16,268 nt of DNA from CALAED01 sp937891035 (GTDB lineage: Bacteria > Actinomycetota > Actinomycetes > Streptosporangiales > Streptosporangiaceae). Below are positions 7,985 through 15,084 of this stretch, piece after piece (position 1 is the first letter of the stretch; the number at the start of each line of letters is the position of its first letter). The stretch is from assembly GCA_035642125.1 (NCBI GenBank), contig DASQSZ010000251.1:1-16268 (forward strand), written 5' to 3'. The position numbers and the translations under genes were made by a program. The notes beneath the pieces were generated by a model that was not told the DNA's origin, made no database searches, and saw nothing but the letters and a program-made list of their open reading frames with translations.

Positions 7985-9979
7985 GTGGCCAGAACCGATA
8001 TGGGCAGGCCGGCCTTTGCGAGTCCGGCCGGTCCAGCCGCTCCGATCGTCCCGCAAGGTCGGGCGCGCCTCGCCCTGATCGTGATCAGCGTCGCCGCGGT
8101 GGCGGAGACGCTGCGCTTCGCGTTGCCGGTCTTCGGGCGGGTGGCGGCCGAGTCCGGCGCGCGGGTCGCCGCCGCCGCGGTGCTGCTCAGCAGCGCCGCC
8201 GGCCTGTGCGCGCCGCCGGTGCGCGCGCTCGCCGGCCCGCGTGGGCTGCTCACGGTGGGCATCGGCGGGCTGCTGGCCATGCGGCTCGTCGTCCAGGCAC
8301 TGCCGCCGCGCCTGTGGCTGGCCTGCGTCGCCACCGCGCTGGTCGCGGTCGCCGTCGTCGCGCTGTACGAGGCCGCGCGCGGGTTGTCCGGCGTCGGGTT
8401 CGCCACGGCTGCGGTGGCCGGGCTGGCCGGCGACACCGCGCTGCGGCTGATCTTCGGCACGTGGGATCCGGTGTGGCGCCCCGGGGCCGGCCCGTGGACG
8501 GCGTGCCTTGTGCTGGTCGTTGCGGGCCTGGCCATGCTCGCCGTCGAGCTGCGCTCGGGTCCGGTTCCGGCCCCCGGGATCAGCTGGCACGACGCGCTCG
8601 GTGCGGCGGCGTTCGGACCGTTCCTGGCGATCCAGGTGCTGGTGTTGTCGAGCCCGGCGTTCGCCGCGTCCGCCGGGTGGTTGTCGCCGGCGGTGGCCGG
8701 CGCGGTGGTGCTGGCCGGCCAGGCGCTGGCGCTGGCGTTCTTGTCGTCCGGTCTCGCGGTACGCGCCGTACCAGGAGGTACGGCCGTGCTGGGCGGCACG
8801 GTCCTCGGCGTCGCGACCGGCGCGGTGACTGGGCCGTACGGGCTGAGCGGCCGGGTGGTGACCTGGATCGTCCTGATCGTCGGGCAGCTGCTGGCCACCT
8901 GGCTGCTCGCGGTGGCCTGCCGGGCGCCGCTGCGCCGGGCCGGCCGGGGCGGGCCGGTGTGGCGCATCGACCTGGGCGCCGCGCTCGGCGCTTGCCTGGC
9001 CGGCGCGCTGTTGCTGTCGTACCAGCTGGCCGGCGAGGTGCCGCTGCCGTTCTCAAGCAAGATCCTGCCGGGCCTGGCCGGCATCCTGCTCGGCCTGCTG
9101 GCGGCGATCGCCGCCGCCCGCGGCGGCCCGCTGCCGGCCCGTTCGGCGCGGCGGGCGCTGAGCGCCGGCGCCATCGCGCTCACGCTGCTGGCCGTACCGC
9201 TGCTCAGCGCGGTGACCGCGCCGACGGTGGGGTCCCCGGCGATCGGGCCAGGATCGGGCACGGCGCCGGCCGGCCGGTTCCAGCTGGTCGCCTACAACAT
9301 CGGTGAGGCGACCGGGCCGGACGGCCGGCTCGACCCCGAGCGGGTCGCTCGCACGATCGAGGCCGGCCGCGCGGACGTGGCCGTGCTGCAGGAAGTCGGC
9401 CGCGGCAGGCTTGCCTCCGGCACCACCGACACCGCGGCCTGGCTGGCCCGCCGGCTGCGCATGCACCTGATCTGGGGGCCGGCGGCGGACAACCAGTTCG
9501 GCAACGCCGTCCTCACCCGGCTGCCGGTCCGCTCGTCGGGGTCAGGCAGGCTGCCGCAGGCGGGCGGCGCCCAGGTGCCCGGGTACGTGTGGGCCCGCAT
9601 CGAGGTCGGCCGCGGCCGTACGGTCGACGTGTGGTCCACGCGGCTGGACGACGCCGCCGGGCCCGGCCTGATCCAGGCGGCCAAGCTGATGACGGCCTGG
9701 GGCGGCGGGCCGCGCACCGTGATCGCGGCGAGCACGCGCGCGGCCGGCGCCCCCGGCGCGGGCGGCGCCTTGGACCGCGTGCTGGACGGGACCGGCCTGC
9801 GGAACGCGTCGGCCGCGAGCCTGGCCTCGGGTCCGGACGCCACCGGCACCGGCACCGGTGAGCGGACGAGCGAGTGGATCCTCGGCACCGACGACGTGCT
9901 CTTCGCCGATGCGAACGTCGCCTGGCCCGGCGCTCCTGGCAGGCGACCGGTCACCACGGCGGTCAATCTGACCGGGTGA
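7985..9979 (+). CDS. Polytopic membrane protein with a degenerate endonuclease/exonuclease/phosphatase (EEP) domain
   Basis: The 664-residue product has about 12 hydrophobic segments in residues 27-410, then an EEP-fold domain from about 433 to the end. EEP domains cleave phosphodiester or phosphomonoester bonds in nucleic acids, lipids or sugars. The first half of the fold is kept: YNIG (N438), LQEV (E470) and FGNAVLTRLPV (N507). The second half is not. Where the family has a T-H-L motif it reads STRLD (R553). The expected GD(F/L)N is replaced by IAASTR (580-585). The closing S-D-H before RPV is replaced by GRRPV. The protein is therefore probably catalytically dead, while the frame and domain length are intact. 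The GTG start at 7985 has AGGAG 10 nt upstream. It stands between rpsA and the GNAT gene and seems to be a single-gene unit. Its function is unknown. Confidence 0.85.
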   Translation: MARTDMGRPAFASPAGPAAPIVPQGRARLALIVISVAAVAETLRFALPVFGRVAAESGARVAAAAVLLSSAAGLCAPPVRALAGPRGLLTVGIGGLLAMRLVVQALPPRLWLACVATALVAVAVVALYEAARGLSGVGFATAAVAGLAGDTALRLIFGTWDPVWRPGAGPWTACLVLVVAGLAMLAVELRSGPVPAPGISWHDALGAAAFGPFLAIQVLVLSSPAFAASAGWLSPAVAGAVVLAGQALALAFLSSGLAVRAVPGGTAVLGGTVLGVATGAVTGPYGLSGRVVTWIVLIVGQLLATWLLAVACRAPLRRAGRGGPVWRIDLGAALGACLAGALLLSYQLAGEVPLPFSSKILPGLAGILLGLLAAIAAARGGPLPARSARRALSAGAIALTLLAVPLLSAVTAPTVGSPAIGPGSGTAPAGRFQLVAYNIGEATGPDGRLDPERVARTIEAGRADVAVLQEVGRGRLASGTTDTAAWLARRLRMHLIWGPAADNQFGNAVLTRLPVRSSGSGRLPQAGGAQVPGYVWARIEVGRGRTVDVWSTRLDDAAGPGLIQAAKLMTAWGGGPRTVIAASTRAAGAPGAGGALDRVLDGTGLRNASAASLASGPDATGTGTGERTSEWILGTDDVLFADANVAWPGAPGRRPVTTAVNLTG

Positions 9980-10014
9980 GCGCGGGTATCCGGCGGATCG
10001 CCGCCGCCAGGGTC

Positions 10015-10020
10015 TAGGGT
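10015..10020 (+). promoter_or_regulatory. Candidate -10 box of a leaderless GNAT transcript
   Basis: TAGGGT is followed by CGCTTC (6 nt) and the ATG at 10027. There is no ribosome binding site. A small stem CGGCG/CGCCG with loop GAT (9991-10003) stands just upstream and may end the preceding transcript. Confidence 0.5.
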
Positions 10021-10026
10021 CGCTTC

Positions 10027-10512
10027 ATGCCCTCGCTGGACATCCGCGTCGAACCGGCCGGCCCCGTCGACGCCGGGGAGATCTTGACCGTGCAGCGTGC
10101 GGCCTACGTCGCCGAGGCACAGCTGTACGGCGACCCGTTCATCCTGCCGCTTGTCGAGTCGCTCGACCAGGTCCGCGGGGTGTTGTCCGGCGCCGCCGTG
10201 GTGCTCGTCGCGCGCCACGGGGACCGGCTCGCCGGGGCGGTGCAGGGCCGGGTGCGCGAGCAGACGTGTCTGGTCGGCCGCCACGTCGTCGCGCCCGACC
10301 TGCAAGGGCACGGCATCGGCACCCGGCTCATGCGGGCGATCGAGGACGCGGTGGCGGGCCGGGCCGAGACGCTGGCGCTGTCCACGGGACATCTCAGCGA
10401 CGGTAACCTCCGGCTCTACCGTCGGCTCGGCTATACCGAGACGCACCGGGAACGATTCGCCGCGCACCTCACCCTCGTCCACATGCGCAAGAAGCTCCCG
10501 CCGCCCGCCTGA
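10027..10512 (+). CDS. GNAT-family N-acetyltransferase
   Basis: This is a 161-residue single-domain acetyltransferase of the GNAT superfamily, which transfers an acetyl group from acetyl-CoA to an amine. The pyrophosphate-binding motif A is clear: GRHVVAPDLQGHGIGTRLM (from about 84), with Q93-G-H-G-I-G98-T as the Q/R-x-x-G-x-G/A loop. Motif B follows as NLRLYRRLGY (127-136), with the usual tyrosine. The N-terminal stretch PVDAGEILTVQRAAYVAEAQLYG fits the alpha1-alpha2 region of the family. The ATG has no Shine-Dalgarno sequence but a TAGGGT box 6 nt upstream. It lies 47 nt from coaE in the same direction, though coaE seems to have its own promoter. The substrate cannot be read from sequence; the neighbouring CoA gene does not by itself imply a link. 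Confidence 0.9.
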   Translation: MPSLDIRVEPAGPVDAGEILTVQRAAYVAEAQLYGDPFILPLVESLDQVRGVLSGAAVVLVARHGDRLAGAVQGRVREQTCLVGRHVVAPDLQGHGIGTRLMRAIEDAVAGRAETLALSTGHLSDGNLRLYRRLGYTETHRERFAAHLTLVHMRKKLPPPA

Positions 10513-10521
10513 TCCCCGGCG

Positions 10522-10547
10522 CCGGGTGCGCGGACCGGGTGCGCGGA
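10522..10547. repeat. Exact 13-bp tandem repeat in the coaE promoter
   Basis: CCGGGTGCGCGGA occurs twice head to tail and ends exactly where the TAGGGT box of coaE begins. It fills the place of the -35 element. The first copy overlaps a 12-bp palindrome CCCGGCGCCGGG (10515-10526). Confidence 0.8.
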
Positions 10548-10553
10548 TAGGGT
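10548..10553 (+). promoter_or_regulatory. Candidate -10 box of a leaderless coaE transcript
   Basis: TAGGGT is followed by CGGGGT (6 nt) and the GTG start of coaE. The layout is the same as for polA and the GNAT gene. No ribosome binding site precedes the GTG. Confidence 0.5.
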
Positions 10554-10559
10554 CGGGGT

Positions 10560-11156
10560 GTGCTGCGTGTCGGATTGACCGGTGGGATCGGGTCGGGCAA
10601 AAGCGAGGTGGCCCGGCGGCTCGCCGCGCACGGTGCGGTGCTCATCGACGCCGACCTGATCGCCCGCGAGGTGGTCGAGCCGGGCACCGCCGGCCTGGCC
10701 GCGGTCGTCGGCGAGTTCGGTGCCGACGTGCTGCACTCCGACGGGACCCTCGACCGTGACCGGCTCGGCTCGATCGTGTTCGCCGACGCCGGCCGCCTGG
10801 CCGCGCTGAACGCGATCGTCCATCCCCTGGTCGGGCGGCGGATGAGCGAGCTGGCCGACGCAGCGCCCGCCGACGCCGTCGTCGTCTACGATGTGCCGCT
10901 GCTGACCGAGAATGACCTGGCCGGCACCTACGACTCGGTGGTGGTCGTGGACGCCCCGGTCGAAACGCAGATCGCCCGGCTCGTCGGGCGACGCGGGATG
11001 ACCGAGGAGGCGGCCCGTGCCCGGATCGCCGCACAGGCCACCCGCGCGCAGCGCCTGGCCGTCGCCGACTACGTCATCGACAACTCGGGCCCGCTCGACG
11101 AGCTGTCCGCCCAGGTCGACGCCCTTTGGGTCGAGCTCAGCGCCAAGGCCGCCTGA
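10560..11156 (+). CDS. coaE: Dephospho-CoA kinase
   Basis: The gene encodes the enzyme for the last step of coenzyme A synthesis: it phosphorylates the 3'-hydroxyl of dephospho-CoA with ATP, in the cytoplasm. The 198-residue length is normal for a single-domain CoaE; mycobacterial versions carry an extra C-terminal domain that is absent here. The P-loop GGIGSGKS lies at residues 8-15. Further family marks are LIDADLIAREVVEPGTAGLAAVV, IVHPLVGRRM, VVYDVPLLTEN, VVVVDAPVETQIARLVGRRGMTEEAARARIAAQ (lid region) and ADYVIDNSG. The GTG at 10560 is fixed by the P-loop close to the N-terminus and by TAGGGT 6 nt upstream. It lies downstream of polA and rpsA and upstream of uvrB, the usual actinobacterial order, with extra genes set in between. 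Confidence 0.95.
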   Translation: MLRVGLTGGIGSGKSEVARRLAAHGAVLIDADLIAREVVEPGTAGLAAVVGEFGADVLHSDGTLDRDRLGSIVFADAGRLAALNAIVHPLVGRRMSELADAAPADAVVVYDVPLLTENDLAGTYDSVVVVDAPVETQIARLVGRRGMTEEAARARIAAQATRAQRLAVADYVIDNSGPLDELSAQVDALWVELSAKAA

Positions 11157-11158
11157 CG

Positions 11159-11175
11159 GGCGAGCGGGGCTCGCC
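11159..11175 (+). terminator. coaE terminator hairpin
   Basis: A 7-bp perfect stem, GGCGAGC with GCTCGCC, closes a GGG loop 2 nt after the coaE stop. A second GCTCGCC at 11180-11186 could pair with the same 5' arm, so two alternative hairpins are possible. No T-run follows. Confidence 0.55.
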
Positions 11176-11219
11176 GACGGCTCGCCGCTCATCCCGGTCC
11201 TTGGTAGCCGGAAGGCAGG

Positions 11220-11248
11220 TTGTTCGTGTATCCAATATGCGGTATACA
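11220..11248 (+). promoter_or_regulatory. Candidate promoter of the NitT/TauT operon in an AT-rich patch
   Basis: TTGTTC (11220-11225), a 17-nt spacer and TATACA (11243-11248) could start transcription near 11255. The patch 11226-11265 is strikingly AT-rich for this genome. TGTAT (11227-11231) and ATACA (11244-11248) form an inverted repeat with a 12-nt spacer that could be a repressor site. The -10 lacks the conserved last T, so confidence is moderate. Confidence 0.4.
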
Positions 11249-11259
11249 AATTTGAGCGC

Positions 11260-11332
11260 TTGACATCCTGTCTCCTTCGGGGAGCGGCCGGTGATGGTCA
11301 ACGACATGCCGCCCATCGACGCAGGAGCGTGA
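11260..11332 (+). promoter_or_regulatory. Structured leader with a possible 12-codon upstream ORF
   Basis: A short frame starts at ATG 11294, reads MVNDMPPIDAGA and stops at 11332. GGGGAG (11279-11284) lies 9 nt before it. Its stop overlaps a GTG (11329) in frame with the ATPase as GTGA, and AGGAG (11323-11327) lies inside it. TTGAC (11260-11264) can pair with GTCAA (11297-11301), and CTCC (11272-11275) with GGAG (11281-11284), which would cover the upstream ribosome binding site and ATG. This could be an attenuator or coupling leader; it is inferred from layout only. Confidence 0.3.
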
Positions 11333-11337
11333 CCGGA

Positions 11338-12189
11338 GTGGTCGGCGTCCACAGCGGTCAGAGCTTCCACGGCTCTCCTGACTCCCGCACGCCCGACGCG
11401 GTTCGTCTCGACGCGGTCTACAAGGCATTCGTCCCCGCCCGCCGCCGCAGGTCCGCCGGGCCGGTGCTCGCGCTCGAGGACGTCACGTTCACCGCCCGCC
11501 CGGGGGAGTTCATCAGCCTGGTAGGCCCGTCGGGGTGCGGGAAGTCCACGGTGCTCAACCTGATCGCCGGCCTGGTCCGGCCGTCCGACGGCAACGTGAC
11601 CTACCAGGGCGCCGCGGTCGATGGAGTCAACACCAAGGTCGGCTACATCACCCAGGACGACAACCTGCTGCCATGGCGCTCGGTCTTGCGCAACGTCGAG
11701 TTCGGTCTCGAGCTGCGCGGCGTTCCCAAAGCCGAGCGGCGGGCCAGGGCTCGCGAGTTCATCGAGCTCGTCGGGCTCGGCGGCTTCGAGGACCATTACC
11801 CGCACGAGCTGTCCGGCGGCATGCGCAAGCGCGCCGGCATCGTCCGCACGCTCGCCTACGACAGCGGCGTCGTGCTGATGGACGAGCCGTTCGGGCCGCT
11901 CGACGCCCAGACACGGGTCATCTTGCAGGACGAGTTGCTCCGGCTGTGGGATCGCCAGCGTCCCGCCGTCTTGTTCGTCACGCACGATCTGGTCGAGGCC
12001 ATCACGTTGAGTGATCGAATCATCACGTTCACCGGCCGGCCCGGCACGATCAAGCAGGAGTACGAAGTGGGCCTGGCCCGGCCGCGCGATGTCTTCCACA
12101 TTCATGAGCTGCCGCGGTTCAAGGAGCTTTACGACGCCCTCTGGGACGACATCCGGGTCGAGATCGCGCGGGCGGGGACCACGTCATGA
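11338..12189 (+). CDS. ABC transporter ATP-binding protein, NitT/TauT (SsuB/TauB) family
   Basis: This is the ATPase of an importer of the nitrate/sulfonate/taurine class. From the GTG at 11338 it has 283 residues. Walker A is GPSGCGKST (63-71), the Q-loop lies in ITQDDNLLPWRSVLRNV (Q106; the LLPW pattern is typical of SsuB/TauB/NrtD), the signature is LSGGMRKRAGIVRTL (from 158), Walker B is VVLMDEPFGPLDAQTR (D182, E183) and the switch is VTHD (H216). AGGAG at 11323-11327 lies 10 nt before 11338, which decides this start; GTG 11329 is an alternative with the same AGGAG too close. The long frame continuing upstream into coaE is not coding. The stop overlaps the next gene as ATGA. A lone ATPase implies a homodimer serving two different permeases. 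The substrate is unknown. Confidence 0.93.
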   Translation: MVGVHSGQSFHGSPDSRTPDAVRLDAVYKAFVPARRRRSAGPVLALEDVTFTARPGEFISLVGPSGCGKSTVLNLIAGLVRPSDGNVTYQGAAVDGVNTKVGYITQDDNLLPWRSVLRNVEFGLELRGVPKAERRARAREFIELVGLGGFEDHYPHELSGGMRKRAGIVRTLAYDSGVVLMDEPFGPLDAQTRVILQDELLRLWDRQRPAVLFVTHDLVEAITLSDRIITFTGRPGTIKQEYEVGLARPRDVFHIHELPRFKELYDALWDDIRVEIARAGTTS

Positions 12190-13043
12190 CGCTGTCGGAG
12201 CGGCCGGCCAAGGTGCGCGAACCGGCGCGCGCGGCGGTGGTCGCGGATGTCGCCGGCCGCGCGCGGGCGGCGGCGGCCCGAGAACGGGCGCGCGTGTACG
12301 GCGGTGTCGTGCTGCTCGGCGCCGCGCTGTTGCTGATCTGGGAGTACCCGATCGGGCTGGTGATCGAGCGCCGCTACGTCAGCAAGCCGTCGGAGGTCGC
12401 CGTCCGCCTCGCCGACCTCGCCTTCGGCGGCGGTCTTTGGAACCACATCACCACCACGATGGGCGAGGCCGGCCTCGGCTACCTCATCGGGGTGGCGGTG
12501 GGGCTGGTGGCGGCGCTGCTGCTGGTCGCAGTCCCGCTCCTCGACGAGATCACCGGGCCCTTTCTGGCCGCGTTCTACTCGATACCCAAGATCGCCCTGG
12601 CGCCCATGTTCATCATGTGGTTCGGCCTCGGCGCGCTGCCGAAGGTCCTGCTCGCCGCGCTGATGGTCTTCCTCGTGGTGCTGGTCAACACGATCGCCGG
12701 GATCCGCGGCATCAGCCCGGGCCTGATCGAGGTGTCGCGTGTGCTGGGGGCGCGCGGGCCCCGGCTCGTGCGCGCGGTGGTGTTGCCGGGCGCGGCCCCC
12801 GCGGTGCTGGCGAGCGTACGGCTGACCTTCTCCCGGGCCATGGTGGGCGCGATCCTCGGCGAGTTCATCGCGGCGACCCAGGGGCTCGGCTTCTTGATCG
12901 TACGGTCGTCGCGCCAGTTCGAGACGGCGACCATGTTCGCGGGCATCGTCGTCGTCGCCGTGCTGGTCTTGATCGTCAATGGCGTGATCAGGTTGCTGGA
13001 GGCGTGGCTGGTGCCCTGGAGCAAGGCGGAGGTGCACGGATGA
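12186..13043 (+). CDS. ABC transporter permease, NitT/TauT family (first subunit)
   Basis: This 285-residue inner-membrane permease belongs to the binding-protein-dependent transport family (SsuC/TauC-like). After an Ala/Arg-rich cytoplasmic N-terminus (1-37) there are about six hydrophobic segments, starting with VVLLGAALLLIWEYPIGLV. SIPKIALAPMFIMWFGLG in the middle is a family hallmark. The cytoplasmic EAA loop that docks on the ATPase reads EVSRVLGARGPRLVRAVVLP (from E182), with the conserved glycine in place. The ATG overlaps the ATPase stop by 4 nt, and its own stop overlaps the second permease in the same way, so the proteins are probably made in fixed ratio. It likely forms a heterodimer with the next gene product. 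I am sure of the family and ignorant of the substrate. Confidence 0.93.
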   Translation: MTLSERPAKVREPARAAVVADVAGRARAAAARERARVYGGVVLLGAALLLIWEYPIGLVIERRYVSKPSEVAVRLADLAFGGGLWNHITTTMGEAGLGYLIGVAVGLVAALLLVAVPLLDEITGPFLAAFYSIPKIALAPMFIMWFGLGALPKVLLAALMVFLVVLVNTIAGIRGISPGLIEVSRVLGARGPRLVRAVVLPGAAPAVLASVRLTFSRAMVGAILGEFIAATQGLGFLIVRSSRQFETATMFAGIVVVAVLVLIVNGVIRLLEAWLVPWSKAEVHG

Positions 13044-13996
13044 GCGCCGCGTCCCGGCCGCCGGAGGGTCACCTGACCGCCCGCGACGCGGCGCCCGCCG
13101 CACCTCCCGCGCAGGCCCCCGGGGCGGGCGGCGCACGGTCTCGTGCGGACGCCCGCGCGCACGCCCGGCTGCGGGTGATCGAGGCCGAGCGGAGCCGGAG
13201 CCGGCGCCACCGGTGGGTGCGGCGCACAGTCGTGTGGGCGAGCCGGGTGGCGCTCGTCGCCCTGGCCCTGGTGGCCTGGGATCAGATCTCGGGCACGCTG
13301 GTCCGCCCGTTCTTCATCAGCACCCCGGAGGCGGTCGGCGAGCGGTTGCTCAACTGGTTCAAGGGGTCGGCCGACTTTTGGTTCCACGCGCGGTTCACCC
13401 TGACCTCGGCCGGGCTCGGCTTCGTCGTCGGCGCCGTGCTCGGCATCATGCTGGCCTGGCCGCTCGCGCTGCGCCGTACGGCCTACCGGATCGTGGAGCC
13501 GTACTTCCTCATCGCGTACTCGATCCCCGCGGTGGCGCTCGGCCCGGTCTGCATCCTCTGGTTCGGCATCGGGCTCACCCCCAAGATCGCGCTGGCCGCG
13601 TACTTCGTCTTCTTTGTCGTGTTCATCAACACAGTGGAGGGCATCCGGCAGGTGCCGCCGGGCCTGCTCGATGTCACACGGGTGATGGGCGCGTCGCGCC
13701 TGGCGACGATGCGGTCGGTGCTGTTGCCGAGCTCGCTGCCGTACATCCTCGCGGCGCTGCGCATCACGCTGCCGGCCGCCATGATCGGCGCGGTCGTCGG
13801 GGAATTCATCGCGTCGAACCGCGGCATCGGCTACCTCACCCGGGCGGCCGCCGGTCGCTATCAGACCGCCGGGGTCATCGCCGGGACGATCGTGCTGGCC
13901 ACGATCGTCCTGCTGCTCGGCGTCGCGCTCCGCCCGCTGTCTCGCGCACTGCGCTGGCGGCCGGACATCAGGCTCCGCGGCGGCGGGGCGCACTGA
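13040..13996 (+). CDS. ABC transporter permease, NitT/TauT family (second subunit)
   Basis: The 318-residue product is a second permease of the same family, clearly different from its neighbour. It has a long Ala/Pro/Arg-rich cytoplasmic N-terminus (about 1-65) that ends in a basic cluster RSRSRRHRWVRR, then about six membrane segments. The family hallmark appears as YSIPAVALGPVCILWFGIG. The EAA loop reads DVTRVMGASRLATMRSVLLP (from 211), with Asp in place of the first Glu. The ATG at 13040 overlaps the upstream stop, with GGAGG 7 nt before it; the frame is open far upstream but that part is the shadow of other genes. Most NitT/TauT systems have one permease gene, so two unlike copies side by side suggest a heterodimeric channel. 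Confidence 0.93.
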   Translation: MSAASRPPEGHLTARDAAPAAPPAQAPGAGGARSRADARAHARLRVIEAERSRSRRHRWVRRTVVWASRVALVALALVAWDQISGTLVRPFFISTPEAVGERLLNWFKGSADFWFHARFTLTSAGLGFVVGAVLGIMLAWPLALRRTAYRIVEPYFLIAYSIPAVALGPVCILWFGIGLTPKIALAAYFVFFVVFINTVEGIRQVPPGLLDVTRVMGASRLATMRSVLLPSSLPYILAALRITLPAAMIGAVVGEFIASNRGIGYLTRAAAGRYQTAGVIAGTIVLATIVLLLGVALRPLSRALRWRPDIRLRGGGAH

Positions 13997-14018
13997 CGTG
14001 GCTCGCATAGGAGGAAAG

Positions 14019-15068
14019 ATGAAGGCCGTGACCGCGCTGGCGACAGCGGCGCTCGTGGGTTCGGTGGCCGGGTGCGGAGGCTCGTCCGGCGGTGGCGACG
14101 ACGCCGCGGCGGCCGGGGGCGGGGCGCGGCAACAGACGATCACTGTGGCGTCGGCGCCCAACGTGTTCCTGTCCGCGTTGTACGTGGCCAAGGACGACGG
14201 GCTGTTCGCCAAGGAGGGCCTCAAGGTCAACATCGTCGAGGTGGAGAGCGGCAACGACAGCATCGCCGCGCTCGCCTCGGGCAAGGCGCAGTTCGCCGAC
14301 GTCGGCTTCGAGGACCTGGCGGAGCTGCGCTCAGAGGGCGACGACTCCGTCATCATGGCGCACGACATCCTCCGCCGGGTCACCCTCACCCTCGTCATGC
14401 GCACGGAGGTCGCCGCACGCAAGGGCGTGACCGGGCAGTCGCCGCTGGTGGACCGGCTCCGCGCGCTACGCGGACTCAAGATCGGCATCACGTCGCCGGG
14501 CGCGCCCACCGACACCTACATGCGCTATTACCTGGGCTCGGTCGGCCTGAACCCCGAGCGCGACGCCCAGCTCGTGCCGCTGGGCGGCGGTTCGGCGTTG
14601 CTGGCCGCCCTGGAAAAGGGCCAGATCGACGCCTACCACCTGTCCCCGCCGACGCCGTACGTCGCGGCCGAGAAGGGATTCGGCGTCGTCCTCATCGACG
14701 GCCCCAAGGGCGAGGTGCCGGAGCTCAACCAGTTCGACTACACGGCGTTCGCGACGTCGCGTGAGTGGGCGGAAGAGAACAAGCAGGCCGCCGCCGCGTT
14801 CAGCCGGGCGCTGACCGCGGCCACCCAGAAGGTCAAGAGCCGGCCGGACGCCGTCGCCGACCAGATCCTCGACGACCTCGGCACCAGCGACCGGGCCACC
14901 GTGCTGCGCACGGTCAAGGGCATGAGCGGGGCGTTGTCCAACCAAGGCTGTTTCGACCAGGCCGTGGTGCAGCGCACGCTCGACACCATGGTGCGCTTGA
15001 AGATCCTTGAAGAGCAGGCGGACGCGGCCGACGGACAGCTGTGGACCAACGCCTATAACGGCTGCTGA
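14019..15068 (+). CDS. ABC transporter substrate-binding lipoprotein, NitT/TauT (NMT1/THI5-like) family
   Basis: This is a 349-residue extracellular binding protein tethered by lipid. The signal peptide is MKAVTALATAALVGSVAGC, with lipobox VAGC and Cys19, then a Gly/Ser/Asp/Ala linker. The mature part has the family layout: ITVASAPNVFLSALYVAKDDGLFAKEGLKVNIVEVESGNDSIAALASGKAQFADVGFED, then LRGLKIGITSPGAPTDTYMRYYLGSVGLNPERDAQLVPL, and a DAYHLSPPTPYVAAEKG segment. The ATG at 14019 has AGGAGG 4 nt upstream; a GTG at 13998 in the same frame would spoil the signal peptide. It follows the permease by 22 nt. Ligands of this family include sulfonates, nitrate, thiamine precursors, riboflavin and aromatic acids; the sequence does not decide among them. 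Confidence 0.92.
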   Translation: MKAVTALATAALVGSVAGCGGSSGGGDDAAAAGGGARQQTITVASAPNVFLSALYVAKDDGLFAKEGLKVNIVEVESGNDSIAALASGKAQFADVGFEDLAELRSEGDDSVIMAHDILRRVTLTLVMRTEVAARKGVTGQSPLVDRLRALRGLKIGITSPGAPTDTYMRYYLGSVGLNPERDAQLVPLGGGSALLAALEKGQIDAYHLSPPTPYVAAEKGFGVVLIDGPKGEVPELNQFDYTAFATSREWAEENKQAAAAFSRALTAATQKVKSRPDAVADQILDDLGTSDRATVLRTVKGMSGALSNQGCFDQAVVQRTLDTMVRLKILEEQADAADGQLWTNAYNGC

Positions 15069-15084
15069 CAACCAGGGAGGGACA

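Noticed and set aside
8755..8795. GTAC-rich inverted repeats inside the membrane-EEP gene
   Set aside because: They are short, lie inside coding sequence and do not fit a promoter or terminator position.
7924..9306. 460-codon plus-strand frame overlapping the membrane-EEP gene
   Set aside because: It is Arg/Gly-rich shadow translation without membrane segments or motifs, while the other frame gives a coherent protein.
9841..9858. ACCGGC triplet-pair repeat in the EEP gene
   Set aside because: It encodes a short Thr-Gly linker; a simple codon repeat in GC-rich DNA without further structure.
11260..11265. Perfect TTGACA hexamer before the NitT/TauT operon
   Set aside because: No TAnnnT box is found 16-19 nt downstream, where the sequence is GC-rich; it fits better as part of the leader stem.
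12575..14515. 646-codon minus-strand frame across the permeases and binding protein
   Set aside because: It spans several real genes and their junctions and has no domain likeness; it reflects GC-rich third positions.
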